A program made the translations under genes and the position numbers. 64,000 bases of DNA from Paenibacillus sp. FSL H8-0537 (GTDB lineage: Bacteria; Bacillota; Bacilli; Paenibacillales; Paenibacillaceae): NCBI RefSeq assembly GCF_038051995.1, contig NZ_CP150290.1:4082001-4146000 (forward strand), read 5' to 3'. The notes below the pieces were generated by a model. The model had not been told where the DNA came from, did not search any database, and saw only the letters and a program-made list of their open reading frames with translations. Of the stretch, positions 7,772-16,402 are shown one piece after another (positions within the stretch are counted from its first letter, which is position 1; each line of letters starts with the position of its first letter).

Positions 7772-7814
7772 TAAGCGTTTTCATTTTTTCGAAATATATT
7801 TTGAAAACGCTTAT
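7771..7814. promoter_or_regulatory. Two cre-like operators as a 13-bp inverted repeat
   Basis: ATAAGCGTTTTCA (7771-7783) and TGAAAACGCTTAT (7802-7814) are exact reverse complements 31 bp apart, about three helix turns. Each arm fits the CcpA cre consensus TGWAARCGYTWNCW with one mismatch. The proximal one touches the -35 of the sRNA promoter, a position that would repress. Another LacI-family protein could be the ligand. Confidence 0.65.
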
Positions 7815-7865
7815 ATTCCTTCCAGCTAATGTCGCTTGTTCGTCAGAAGCATGGTTTCTAAATAA

Positions 7866-7902
7866 AAAAGCCCCGCAATAGCTCAAAAGCTGCTGCGGGG
7901 CC
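7866..7902 (-). terminator. Terminator of hisC-tyrA
   Basis: Minus-strand stem GCCCCGCA/TGCGGGGC with an inner AGCT/AGCT pairing, followed by TTTTTTATT, 13 bases past the tyrA stop. In B. subtilis transcription continues from tyrA into aroE; here it stops. Confidence 0.9.
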
Positions 7903-7914
7903 AAATTGCTATTT

Positions 7915-9009
7915 TTATTGATGAACCGCAAAACCCGCATCCGCAAGCACAAGCTGAGCCTGATCCAAATCCTCCTGCGTGCGGAAAGAAAGCCTTAGAA
8001 CGCCTGGAACGTCCTCTCTGCTCTCAATAATATGGATATTGCTCAAATTGATGCGCTCCTTGCCGAGGTCGCTGGCGATTTTACCGATAATGCCGGGATG
8101 ATCGGGTACGTCTACATAACAATCATAGATCGAATGCAGCATGCCTTTGCGGCGCTCAGGCAGCTTGCTGCGGAATTCCCCAGCTGTACGGAACGCCTCC
8201 TCTATGCCTTCGCCATCTTCCCGCTCCAGCAGGTCTACGAATGTAGCGATTTCTGCATTCCAGTCTTTCAGCAGCTTAAGCAGCACACCTTTGTTATTAA
8301 CCAAAATGTCGCGCCATACGACCGGGTCGCCTGAGGCGATACGGGTAATATCGCGAAAACCTCCCGCTGCCAGCGAAGCATAAAGCTGATCCTGCTCATT
8401 GTAGCCGCGGATCTGGTTGACCAGCGCAACTGCAATCATATGCGGCAGATGGCTGATCGCGCCCACGATTTCATCATGCGACTTTGCATCCACACTAACA
8501 ATGTGCGCTTTCGTCAGCGCAAGCAGCTGGGTGAGCTTGTCCAGCTGGCCCTGCGGAGTCGACGCGTCAGGCGTGAGGACGTAAAAAGCATTTTCGAACA
8601 AATGGGTCGATGCCGCTTCAACGCCAGAGCGCTCCGAGCCTGCCATCGGATGCCCGCCGATAAACGACACGCCCGGCTGGCTCTCCAGTCTGCGTCCGCA
8701 TAGCGCCACGGAAGCTTTCGTGCTGCCGACATCCGTCACAATACAGCCCGGCTTCAGCGGAAGCTGGCTCAGCTCATCTACATACTCCTCCAGCTTGCCT
8801 ACAGGAACACAGAGGAATATAAAGTCAGCGTCTACAGCCGCCTCCCGAACAGACGTCGTTGCGGAATCAACGACGCCACGATTGACATATTTCTCTGCGG
8901 AGGACGCCCGGTTGGAATAGCCCACAACCGTTACGTCCGGCTTGCCCTTAAAACAAAGGGCAAGTGATCCGCCAATTAATCCAACGCCAAATATCGCTAT
9001 TTTTACCAT
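7915..9009 (-). CDS. tyrA: Prephenate dehydrogenase with ACT domain
   Basis: 364 aa. Oxidatively decarboxylates prephenate to 4-hydroxyphenylpyruvate in tyrosine synthesis. The NAD-binding GxGxxG is at residues 8-13 (GVGLIGGS). Catalytic-domain landmarks include GHPMAGSERSGVEAA and SHLPHMIAVAL. The last 75 residues (YDCYVDVPDHPGIIGKIAS onward) form an ACT domain, which usually gives feedback control by tyrosine. ATG 9009 lies four bases after the hisC stop, so the two are one transcript. A hisC neighbour fits because Bacillus HisC also transaminates aromatic keto acids. Confidence 0.95.
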   Translation of the reverse strand: MVKIAIFGVGLIGGSLALCFKGKPDVTVVGYSNRASSAEKYVNRGVVDSATTSVREAAVDADFIFLCVPVGKLEEYVDELSQLPLKPGCIVTDVGSTKASVALCGRRLESQPGVSFIGGHPMAGSERSGVEAASTHLFENAFYVLTPDASTPQGQLDKLTQLLALTKAHIVSVDAKSHDEIVGAISHLPHMIAVALVNQIRGYNEQDQLYASLAAGGFRDITRIASGDPVVWRDILVNNKGVLLKLLKDWNAEIATFVDLLEREDGEGIEEAFRTAGEFRSKLPERRKGMLHSIYDCYVDVPDHPGIIGKIASDLGKERINLSNIHIIESREDVPGVLRLSFRTQEDLDQAQLVLADAGFAVHQ

Positions 9010-9013
9010 AACC

Positions 9014-10111
9014 TTATGACTGCACCGCCACTTCCTGCAAAACCTGCTCCAAAGCAGCTATAAACTGCTCATTTTGCTGCTTCGTGCCTACGCTGACCCG
9101 AATATAGGTCGGGTAATACGTCCAGCGGGAACGAATAATAAAGCCTTTGCGCAGCAGCGCATCAAATACTTCCGGAGATGGACGCTTTACATCGACCATA
9201 ATAAAATTGCCATGCGCCGGATAATAAACAAGGCCAAGCCGGTCAAACTGCGCAGCAAAATAAGCGATGCCCGCTGCATTTTGCTGCACAACATGCTGAA
9301 TAAAAGCCTGATCAGACACGGCCGCTTTAGCGGCTGCCTGCGCGATTCTCGTTGTATTAAAGGGCTCCCGCACCTGATTAATAAAGCGAAGCACCTCCGG
9401 GTCGCCAACGCCATAACCAATACGAAGCGCCGCTAATCCATATACCTTCGAGAATGTGCGGAGTACGATCAAGTTCCGGTAGCTGCTCAGCAGTTCAATG
9501 CCATTAGGAAAGGCGGGATCTGTAACAAGCTCGCAATACGCCTCATCCAGCACAACGAGCACATGGCTCGGAACCTGCTGTAAAAAAGCAGTCAGCTCAT
9601 CCTTCGTCACAATGGTGCCGGTCGGATTGTTCGGATTGCAAATCCAGATGATTTTCGTACGCTCCGTTACCTTTGCCAGCATGGCAGGAAGATCATGCTT
9701 GCCATCTTTCAAAGGCACCTCGATGATGCGAGCGTTCTCAATTTCAGCGTTATGCTTGTACTGCGGGAATGTCTCGTCCGCCATAATCGTTTCGTCCCCT
9801 GCAACGAGAAACGCACGAGCCAGCATTAAAATAATTTCACTAGAGCCTGTGCCGAAAATCAGCTGCTCCGGCTTTACGTTAAGATGGCCCGCAAGTGCTG
9901 CTGCAAGCTCAAGGCTCGCGCCATCAGGATAAATATTCGTTTGGTTCAATTCTTCCAAGATTGCCGCTTTAGCCTGCTCCGAACAACCATGTGGATTTTC
10001 ATTGGAAGCCAGCTTCGTGACTTCAGTTAGCCCAAGCTCTCTCTTCACATCTTCAACCGGCTTGCCAGGCTGATAGACAGGGAGATGTAAAATATTATTT
10101 TTTGGCTGCAT
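9014..10111 (-). CDS. hisC: Histidinol-phosphate / aromatic aminotransferase
   Basis: 365-aa class II PLP aminotransferase. The lysine that holds PLP is in RTFSKVYGLAALRIGYG, and NPNNPTGT and DEAYCEL are the other cofactor-binding motifs. In Bacillales this enzyme serves histidine synthesis and also the last step of tyrosine and phenylalanine synthesis, which explains its place before tyrA. ATG 10111 is preferred over GTG 10123 because GAGGTGG is correctly spaced before it. The other his genes are not in the window. Upstream, AATTGATAT (10147-10155) and ATATCAATT (10160-10168) form a palindrome that might be an operator. Confidence 0.93.
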   Translation of the reverse strand: MQPKNNILHLPVYQPGKPVEDVKRELGLTEVTKLASNENPHGCSEQAKAAILEELNQTNIYPDGASLELAAALAGHLNVKPEQLIFGTGSSEIILMLARAFLVAGDETIMADETFPQYKHNAEIENARIIEVPLKDGKHDLPAMLAKVTERTKIIWICNPNNPTGTIVTKDELTAFLQQVPSHVLVVLDEAYCELVTDPAFPNGIELLSSYRNLIVLRTFSKVYGLAALRIGYGVGDPEVLRFINQVREPFNTTRIAQAAAKAAVSDQAFIQHVVQQNAAGIAYFAAQFDRLGLVYYPAHGNFIMVDVKRPSPEVFDALLRKGFIIRSRWTYYPTYIRVSVGTKQQNEQFIAALEQVLQEVAVQS

Positions 10112-10250
10112 GCTGCCGACCACCTCTTCTTATATATCTACAGATTAATTGATATATAAATATCAATTGCATAAGGCTTATTGTCTCACATCTTGCCCCG
10201 CTTTAAAAGATGTTCTATTGCAATTGATCGCGTCTGCCTTAAGAAAAAAT

Positions 10251-11003
10251 CTAAAATCCCATCTCGGCAAGCCATGAGGATAGTTTTGCTTCCCGCACCT
10301 TCAATTCAGCCTGACCGAGTACCCGCTCGCCCACGATGCGGCCATCCAGCATAAATAATACGCGCTGTGTTTTGGCAGCCACCTTCGCATCATGGGTCAC
10401 CAGCATGATCGTCGTCCCCGCATGATTTAATTCGGTTAAAATAGCCATGACCTCATCGCTTGCCTTGGAATTAAGAGCTCCTGTCGGCTCATCGCCAAAC
10501 ACGATTTCCGGTTGGTTGATAAGCGCCCGGCAAATGGCTGCCCGCTGGAGCTGTCCGCCGGACACTTCCGTCTTGTCAGCATTGGCAAGCTCGGCAATTC
10601 CAGTCCGCTGCATCAGCTCGCTGGCCCGCCGTTCAATAGCAGCGCGGCTCTCTCTTTTCGCCATATAAGCGGGTAAAATAATGTTGTCGAGCAGGCTGAG
10701 ATTTTTCAAAAATCCACTCTGTTGAAAAACAAATCCCATTTTGCTCAAGCGAAGCTGAGCCAACCGCTCTTCGGATAGACTGCCAAGCTCTTGCCCTTGT
10801 ATGGCAACGCTGCCGGACGTCATTTTGTCCATCCCGCTAATCGTGTACAGCAAGGTAGACTTGCCGCAGCCAGAAGGCCCCATTATAGATACGAACTCAC
10901 CTGCCTGCAATTGCAGATTCACATTTTTCAGCACAGCCTGTTCATTATTTTTGCCTACAGAATAGCTTTTGTTTACGTTTTTCGCCTCTAACACGATGGT
11001 CAT
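10251..11003 (-). CDS. ABC transporter ATP-binding protein (MacB/BceA type)
   Basis: 250 aa. Walker A GPSGCGKST, Q-loop VFQQSGFL, signature VSGGQLQRAAICRAL, Walker B IVFGDEPTGAL and the H-loop VTHD are all intact. This class pairs with FtsX-like permeases, and the permease gene ends 22 bases upstream, so the two form one exporter or peptide-sensing complex. ATG 11003 or 11006 follows AGAGGG; the longer frame has no site. It is the last gene of the tetR-controlled operon, as far as gaps and direction show. Substrate unknown; antimicrobial peptides or lipids are usual for the type. Confidence 0.9.
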   Translation of the reverse strand: MTIVLEAKNVNKSYSVGKNNEQAVLKNVNLQLQAGEFVSIMGPSGCGKSTLLYTISGMDKMTSGSVAIQGQELGSLSEERLAQLRLSKMGFVFQQSGFLKNLSLLDNIILPAYMAKRESRAAIERRASELMQRTGIAELANADKTEVSGGQLQRAAICRALINQPEIVFGDEPTGALNSKASDEVMAILTELNHAGTTIMLVTHDAKVAAKTQRVLFMLDGRIVGERVLGQAELKVREAKLSSWLAEMGF

Positions 11004-11025
11004 CATGATGCCCTCTTTTCGAAAA

Positions 11026-13365
11026 TTATTTAGCTGCGCCAGCACTTTTGACATTTGCCGTTATGGTTAGGCTGCTAAGCAGCGTCGTTACTAGTCCTAC
11101 AGCGAGGAATATCAAAGGAATAAGCATGTAGGCCACAAACGGATTAACGACGAATTCGACGCGGGCTGCGCCCATAAATGACATCAGCATGCTGACTACG
11201 CCCTGCCCAAGACTTCCCGCTGCTGCGGTACCTAACACGATCCCCGCCAGCAATACCGTCAATGAGCGGATGATGTACTGCAGGCGGATATTTTTCAAGG
11301 AAAACCCAAGGCTTCTCATAATGACGATATCAGAAGCGTCTTTCACGATCAGCATGTTGAAAAATAAAGCGGTAATCAGCAGCGCAATGGCGAGTGCTGC
11401 CGCTAAGGTGAGCGCTGTTATTTTTTGCAGCTGGCTTATGGTGGAGCCAAGTGTCTGAGATAAATAATCTTCCATAAACGTCACCTTAGCCGGGTAGAAG
11501 GCATCTGCGTATTCAGCCCTTTTTTCGCCAATTGCTACGCCCGGCTTTACATCCAAGCTGACCATATACCAGAGGACGGAATGTGCTTCATAAGGCAGCA
11601 GCGCTTTAGCTGTCTTGCCGCCATTGGTCACATCCTGATAAATGCCCGAAAGCTTCAGCACTCGTTCTTCCCCAGCAACGATGAGCGTCAGCGTGTCTCC
11701 GAGCTGCTTGCCGCGTTCCTTCGCATGCAGATAAGAAAGAGCGATCTCATCGTTTGCAGCGGGAGCAGCCCCGCTTAAATAAGCTAGCGGGAACAGCGAA
11801 AAATCGCCCGTTTGCACGCTCACATTTTCATAGACACCATCGTCGCTGCGCATCTTATAAGAACTCGTTACGAGCGGAGAATAGAGTTCCACGTCATTGT
11901 CGTGTTGAATATAGGCGATCATCTCGCTGTATCGCTGCGCTACGTCGCCTGTTTGCCGCATATCAATTTGAATATCGCTCTTCCCCGCCCCCATATAAGT
12001 CATAAAATCAGGTGATTTCATCGTATTCAAAAAATTCACAGGCACTATGATCAGGAAGAAGCAAAGCGTGAATACGAGGGCCAGCAAGCCGAATGTTTTA
12101 ATCCGGACGAACACATCCTGAATGCCGACAAATATATTTACAGGGATAAGCCGGCTGCGATGGAGCTTCAGCCGTTTTGTCATCCGCCCTTTGGCCGAAG
12201 TGCTGCCTGAGCGCAAGGCTTCAACGGCTGATATTCGCTTAAATCTCCCCAAAACCACACGGCAGAACAACATCACAGATAGAAAAATAAAACCTGCCCC
12301 CAGCAAGGGGATGATATAGCTTAGCGTATTTTTTTCAGCTGTGCCTATGTATAGGCTCCGATTTGCCATGAAAGCCCGTTCTGCAAATAAGGAAAGCACC
12401 CACCCCGCCATAGTCGCTGTCAAAGCGATCAGCCGATATTTCATTAAATAAAGCTGGCGGATTTCGCTTCCGGCTATACCAATCGCCTTCATGACGCCAA
12501 TCTCATAAACCTCCTCCTCCAGCGCAGCGAGCATTGTAAACCGCAGGCAGAGAAAGGCGATGACGATCAGCAGCACGCTGGCTAAAAGAATGACAACGGC
12601 CGCAACGCCATCCGTCAGCGCATTCAATAGCCGAAATTGAGCATATGTAATCGCAGTCCCTTGGTGCGGAAGCCCAGAAGCTAGGTAGAGCTGTTCAAAT
12701 TCGCTCGTTCGCTCCCCATCATGCAGCAGAAATTCGATCAAATATTCTTTTTCGGCAAAATAGCCCTTAAGCGTCTCCCAATCCGAATCGCTTACAACGA
12801 TACGCTTTGAGCTGACAATAGACGGATTCATCTGGGCATCCCTAACAAAATCCTTTAGCGTAAAGGTTTTGCTAAAGGAGCCCGTCGCCAGCCGCACCGT
12901 ATCCCCGAGCTCCAAGCCATGCTGCTGCATAAAATAAATCGGCACTGCTATTTCGCCTGGAAGCACATCCAGCCGCTTATTGTCCAAATCAAGTAAAAAA
13001 TCGAACGCTTTGTTTTGCTTCACAAGGCTCATTTCCATGACGCTGCCCGCCTCTGACTCGCCGCTGGCGCCAAAATAAACATGAGCCGGTTCAATTGAAA
13101 TCATCTCAACCGTTTGCTGCTCCTTCACCAGCTTACTGCGGCTGGCAAAATCCTCTATCTCCTGCTGGTCGATTTCCCCGGCATGCATCTGTACAAAATG
13201 AGGGACGCCCGCTTTCTCAAACCAGTCATCCACCGAACGAAACAGCTCTAGAAGCATGCTTGCACTGCTTGCCACTAGCAGCGAGGAAATCATAATAAAC
13301 ATACATAAAATAGCGGTAACCAGCTTATTCCTTGCGATATCTTTTCTCCACATTTTCTCTAGCAT
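11026..13365 (-). CDS. FtsX-like ABC transporter permease
   Basis: 779 aa. One N-terminal membrane helix (residues about 15-38), an extracellular part, then a first FtsX helix bundle near 255-390. A second helix near 430 opens another extracellular domain, and a second FtsX bundle occupies about 650-770. This two-FtsX layout is typical of MacB/LolE/BceB-type permeases that act on peptides, lipids or envelope substrates rather than forming a classical channel. ATG 13365 lies inside the end of the MFS gene (41-bp overlap) behind AAGGGG, so its translation is coupled to the MFS gene. That coupling of an MFS pump to an ABC exporter is unusual. Confidence 0.88.
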   Translation of the reverse strand: MLEKMWRKDIARNKLVTAILCMFIMISSLLVASSASMLLELFRSVDDWFEKAGVPHFVQMHAGEIDQQEIEDFASRSKLVKEQQTVEMISIEPAHVYFGASGESEAGSVMEMSLVKQNKAFDFLLDLDNKRLDVLPGEIAVPIYFMQQHGLELGDTVRLATGSFSKTFTLKDFVRDAQMNPSIVSSKRIVVSDSDWETLKGYFAEKEYLIEFLLHDGERTSEFEQLYLASGLPHQGTAITYAQFRLLNALTDGVAAVVILLASVLLIVIAFLCLRFTMLAALEEEVYEIGVMKAIGIAGSEIRQLYLMKYRLIALTATMAGWVLSLFAERAFMANRSLYIGTAEKNTLSYIIPLLGAGFIFLSVMLFCRVVLGRFKRISAVEALRSGSTSAKGRMTKRLKLHRSRLIPVNIFVGIQDVFVRIKTFGLLALVFTLCFFLIIVPVNFLNTMKSPDFMTYMGAGKSDIQIDMRQTGDVAQRYSEMIAYIQHDNDVELYSPLVTSSYKMRSDDGVYENVSVQTGDFSLFPLAYLSGAAPAANDEIALSYLHAKERGKQLGDTLTLIVAGEERVLKLSGIYQDVTNGGKTAKALLPYEAHSVLWYMVSLDVKPGVAIGEKRAEYADAFYPAKVTFMEDYLSQTLGSTISQLQKITALTLAAALAIALLITALFFNMLIVKDASDIVIMRSLGFSLKNIRLQYIIRSLTVLLAGIVLGTAAAGSLGQGVVSMLMSFMGAARVEFVVNPFVAYMLIPLIFLAVGLVTTLLSSLTITANVKSAGAAK

Positions 13366-14629
13366 CTTCCTGCCCCTTCTCTATTTGATTGTGATAAAAC
13401 CTTTTCGTCACCCAAGCCATCACTAGCATTGCTACGAACATGAGCAGCGCAGGGAAATAAACCTGCAAGCTAAACGTTTCAAACAGCTTGCCGTAGACGA
13501 TTTGCCCAACAGGTGCCGCGATCTGTGCGACCGCCATTATGATGGCCATCACCTTTCCAAGCAGGTCATTAGGTGTCTGCTTTTGCACCCGGGTCAGCAC
13601 AAAAATCGAAATCATCGTCAGTGCCATCGCAATCGGAACGACACTTGCCATAAATAGAACATAGGCTGGATAATAACCAAGCCCCAGCATCCATGGCGTT
13701 AGCGACATCGATAATGGCAATATCAATGCAGCAATGATGAGCAGCCACCGATACAAAGAGCTCATTTGCATTTTTTTCGCAAAGATGCCGATCATTAGTG
13801 CGCCTAAAATCGTGCTGCATTCCACAATGCCCATGCCAACTCCATAAAGCGTATCGCTGCTATGCATCGTAACCCGCAAAATAATCGGCCCGCCGACGAC
13901 AAAAAACGGCGTTAAAATAAAATTAAGCAGCGCCGCTAATATCATCGCCTTTAAAATCGAGCGCTGCTGGGCTACATAGGCAAACCCGACTTTCATATCT
14001 GCTGCAAGCGTTGCGACGATATTTCGCTTCTGCTCGCGTTTTACAAACGGGATTTCCATAAAAAGCTGCATGACGGCTGACAGTAAAAAAGCGATACCGC
14101 TTCCGATCATTAACGTTTGCAGGCCAAGGACGCCATACAGGATGCCGCCAAGCACCGGGGCAGCCATTTGGGCAAGGGCGCCGATGCCATTTACCATTCC
14201 ATTGGCCTGCTCAAGCCGGCTCTCCTGCACCAGCAGCGGGATGCTCGCTTGCACAGCAGGCTGGTACATCGCGCTGATCAGCGAAAGCAATACCATCACC
14301 ATACCAATAACAACAACCGTCGCGTGCCCCCCCGCCAATAGGAACAAAAAGCCCAGAACAACGATACAGCTTGCAAAATCGAATATAACGATTAAATGAC
14401 GGCGGTTGAAGCGATCGGCAATGGCCCCGCCAATTGGCGACAGCAGCAGCGGGATGCTGGATAACGCATAGAGAGTGCCAAAAATATCCGCTCGCCCTGT
14501 AAGATCCAGCGCATAAAGCGATAGCCCAAAGCGCAGCAGAGCGCTGCCCAAAATCGAAATAATTTGTCCCAATAGGAGCAGCTGGAAGCTTCTTCCGAAC
14601 AGCTCTTTTTTCGCTTGGCTTTGTATCAT
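13325..14629 (-). CDS. MFS transporter, TetR-controlled
   Basis: 434 aa with about twelve membrane segments and the IGGAIADRFNRRH motif between helices 2 and 3. It resembles the MFS_3/enterobactin-exporter and macrolide-efflux (Mef-like) group. Start ATG 14629 is behind GGAGGAG. A perfect TetR-type palindrome lies 37 bases upstream and the tetR gene is the next gene upstream in the same direction, so it is very probably an inducible efflux pump. Its 3' end overlaps the ABC permease gene. Substrate unknown. Confidence 0.88.
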   Translation of the reverse strand: MIQSQAKKELFGRSFQLLLLGQIISILGSALLRFGLSLYALDLTGRADIFGTLYALSSIPLLLSPIGGAIADRFNRRHLIVIFDFASCIVVLGFLFLLAGGHATVVVIGMVMVLLSLISAMYQPAVQASIPLLVQESRLEQANGMVNGIGALAQMAAPVLGGILYGVLGLQTLMIGSGIAFLLSAVMQLFMEIPFVKREQKRNIVATLAADMKVGFAYVAQQRSILKAMILAALLNFILTPFFVVGGPIILRVTMHSSDTLYGVGMGIVECSTILGALMIGIFAKKMQMSSLYRWLLIIAALILPLSMSLTPWMLGLGYYPAYVLFMASVVPIAMALTMISIFVLTRVQKQTPNDLLGKVMAIIMAVAQIAAPVGQIVYGKLFETFSLQVYFPALLMFVAMLVMAWVTKRFYHNQIEKGQEDARENVEKRYRKE

Positions 14630-14665
14630 CGATTAGCTCCTCCTTAAAAAATAGGTTCGTTCATT

Positions 14666-14688
14666 TATAGACTGACCGTCAGTCTATA
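14666..14688. promoter_or_regulatory. TetR-family operator before the MFS gene
   Basis: Perfect palindrome with 11-bp arms TATAGACTGAC/GTCAGTCTATA around a single C. Similar in form to QacR/TetR-family operators. It lies between tetR and the MFS start, where it would block transcription of the efflux operon. Confidence 0.85.
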
Positions 14689-14815
14689 ACATTCAAAAAA
14701 ATAAGCCGGCATACAAGCGTACCCAACCATTGAACAGGTATCAGATAACTGGATACGCTAACGGCCACGCCTTTCATGGGCAGCTTGGATGCAGCGCTAA
14801 AGCGGTTATTCAAGG

Positions 14816-15451
14816 TTAATTCGGGTTAGCCAGCATATCAAAAATAAAATCAAAGCTGCCTTTTTTCGCTCCCAGCGTCAATTCCATAACATGAATAAAA
14901 GCCTTCGCCTTCTGGATCATTTCCTCTGGCTGCCATTCGAATAAACCTTCATCGAACAGAAAAGTGGAAGATACAATTAAAAATTCCACCGTCTCCTTGG
15001 GGTATTCGGTTTGAAAAACTTGCTCCTCTATGCCTTGCTCAATGACTGTTGTTAATACAGGCGTCAAGTGAATAATGGTCTGTACGAGGCTTTTTTGATG
15101 CATTTCGGCATTGCCGACCTGGTGGAATTGCTCCAGCAGCAGCTCCTTACGGTCACCATTCTTAGGCTTCTGAGCCATCAAAATTTGAAACAGCTTGACC
15201 AAGGTTGGCAGATTCGAACTTGCGGCTATGCTTTTTGCAGAAGCAACATCCGCCGCCACAATCCGCATAATGATCGCGTCCATAACTTCCTCTTTGGATT
15301 TAAAGTAATAATAAAAGGTCCCCTTCGCAATGCCAATCTTCTGAAGGATGTCATTAATCGTCGTTTTATTGTAGCCCTTCGTATAAAAAAGCATTTCTGC
15401 CGTATCTAAAATTTCATTTTTGCGTTCTTCCGGATCTTTCAGTATACGCAT
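14816..15451 (-). CDS. TetR/AcrR-family regulator
   Basis: 211 aa. The N-terminal helix-turn-helix (EILDTAEMLFYTKGYNKTTI, then DILQKIGIAKGTFYYYF) is unmistakable. The C-terminal 140 residues form the variable ligand-binding part. It should repress the MFS-ABC operon downstream and its own gene: near-palindromic TAGACCG/CGGTCTA lies 25-43 bases before its start and the related perfect palindrome lies before the MFS gene. The inducer is likely a pump substrate (inference). Confidence 0.92.
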   Translation of the reverse strand: MRILKDPEERKNEILDTAEMLFYTKGYNKTTINDILQKIGIAKGTFYYYFKSKEEVMDAIIMRIVAADVASAKSIAASSNLPTLVKLFQILMAQKPKNGDRKELLLEQFHQVGNAEMHQKSLVQTIIHLTPVLTTVIEQGIEEQVFQTEYPKETVEFLIVSSTFLFDEGLFEWQPEEMIQKAKAFIHVMELTLGAKKGSFDFIFDMLANPN

Positions 15452-15475
15452 CGTCCGCTTCGTCGCTCCCCTCTA

Positions 15476-15494
15476 TAGACCGTCGGTCGGTCTA
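15476..15494. promoter_or_regulatory. TetR-family operator before tetR
   Basis: TAGACCG...CGGTCTA, 19 bp with nine of nine outer pairs except one. It shares the AGACyG half-site with the palindrome at 14666-14688, which suggests autoregulation. Confidence 0.7.
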
Positions 15495-15554
15495 GTGCTA
15501 GTATAGGCCATTATTTGAGCATAATCAATCTTATTTTTGAGCTGACATAAGGTG

Positions 15555-15643
15555 AAACGGCTATCGCCGTCCTTTGGCGGCGCAGCGCGTTTCAGTCCGA
15601 GAAATATAGAGTAAGGATGAGAAAATCATATACTTTCCTATAT
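15555..15643. repeat. Two-hairpin dispersed repeat, copy 1
   Basis: 89 bp, closely matching 25804-25893. It starts with AAACGGC, has a GC-rich hairpin (ACGGC/GCCGT), then GGCGGCGCAGCGCGTTTCAG and an AT-rich tail able to fold. Loop bases differ between copies while stems are kept. It abuts the fabZ terminator. Confidence 0.8.
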
Positions 15644-15646
15644 CTT

Positions 15647-15668
15647 AAGAAAAACGCCTTGCGGCGTT
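15647..15668 (-). terminator. Terminator of fabZ
   Basis: Minus-strand stem AACGCC/GGCGTT with a GCAA tetraloop, followed by TTTTTCTT, 33 bases past the fabZ stop. Confidence 0.7.
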
Positions 15669-15700
15669 CGTTCTATTGCTGATGTTCCCCGCTTAAAAAC

Positions 15701-16123
15701 CTAAATCGAGCTGAATGCAAACATTATTTCGGCTTCACAAACCAGTTCATTGTTTACCGTGGCGACGCCTTTTCCTTTAACTATCTGCCCCTTGATTCGA
15801 GTTACTTCGAATGTAAGAATAAGTTGGTCTCCTGGTTTTACTTGCCTCTTGAATCGACAATTATCAATACCAGTCAATAATCCTATTTTACTGCTTTCTC
15901 CTTTAGACGTAACGATACCACCGACCTGCGCCAGTGCTTCTACAATTAAGACTCCAGGCATAACGGGATAGTCGGGAAAATGACCAATGAAATAAGGTTC
16001 ATTGATTGTCACATTTTTAATTCCAACAGCTTTTTTACCCTCATCAATTTCCAAGATTCTATCAACCAAAAGAAAGGGATATCTATGAGGAACTACCTCT
16101 TTTATTTTTTCAATATCAAACAT
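15701..16123 (-). CDS. fabZ: 3-hydroxyacyl-ACP dehydratase FabZ
   Basis: 140-aa hotdog-fold enzyme that removes water from 3-hydroxyacyl-ACP in fatty acid elongation. The active-site His48 ([11 protein letters not shown]) and Glu62 (LIVEALAQ) are in place, and length and motifs are standard. GAGGAGG precedes ATG 16123. The gene is more AT-rich than the trp genes and stands alone between trpA and tetR, where B. subtilis has nothing. It may be a second, acquired copy, perhaps serving a special lipid or polyketide; I cannot tell from the window whether another fabZ exists. Confidence 0.92.
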   Translation of the reverse strand: MFDIEKIKEVVPHRYPFLLVDRILEIDEGKKAVGIKNVTINEPYFIGHFPDYPVMPGVLIVEALAQVGGIVTSKGESSKIGLLTGIDNCRFKRQVKPGDQLILTFEVTRIKGQIVKGKGVATVNNELVCEAEIMFAFSSI

Positions 16124-16326
16124 GGATTGCCTCCTCTTCTAGGTATACTACCATTTTAACACTATTTGGAAAAACTAACCATAAGCTCAACAATAAGCCA
16201 TCCGTCTAAGCTTAGCGTTTGTATCCTTCACAGAAAACAGACATGAAGTTACCAACATAATCTTCTTATTCGACGTTGTGTTCTCATGGTCCTTACTGTC
16301 AACGTGAGGTGTGTTCGTTTTAGCCT

Positions 16327-16368
16327 AAAAAAAAGAAGCGCAGAATATGCTCGTATTCTGCGCCTCTT
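16327..16368 (-). terminator. trp operon terminator
   Basis: Minus-strand stem GCGCAGAATA/TATTCTGCGC followed by TTC and eight T, 35 bases past the trpA stop. The segment from 16124 to 16326 otherwise shows only the fabZ upstream region. Confidence 0.92.
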
Positions 16369-16402
16369 AAATGATGCCTCTCGCTAAGAGGCTGAATATG
16401 CC

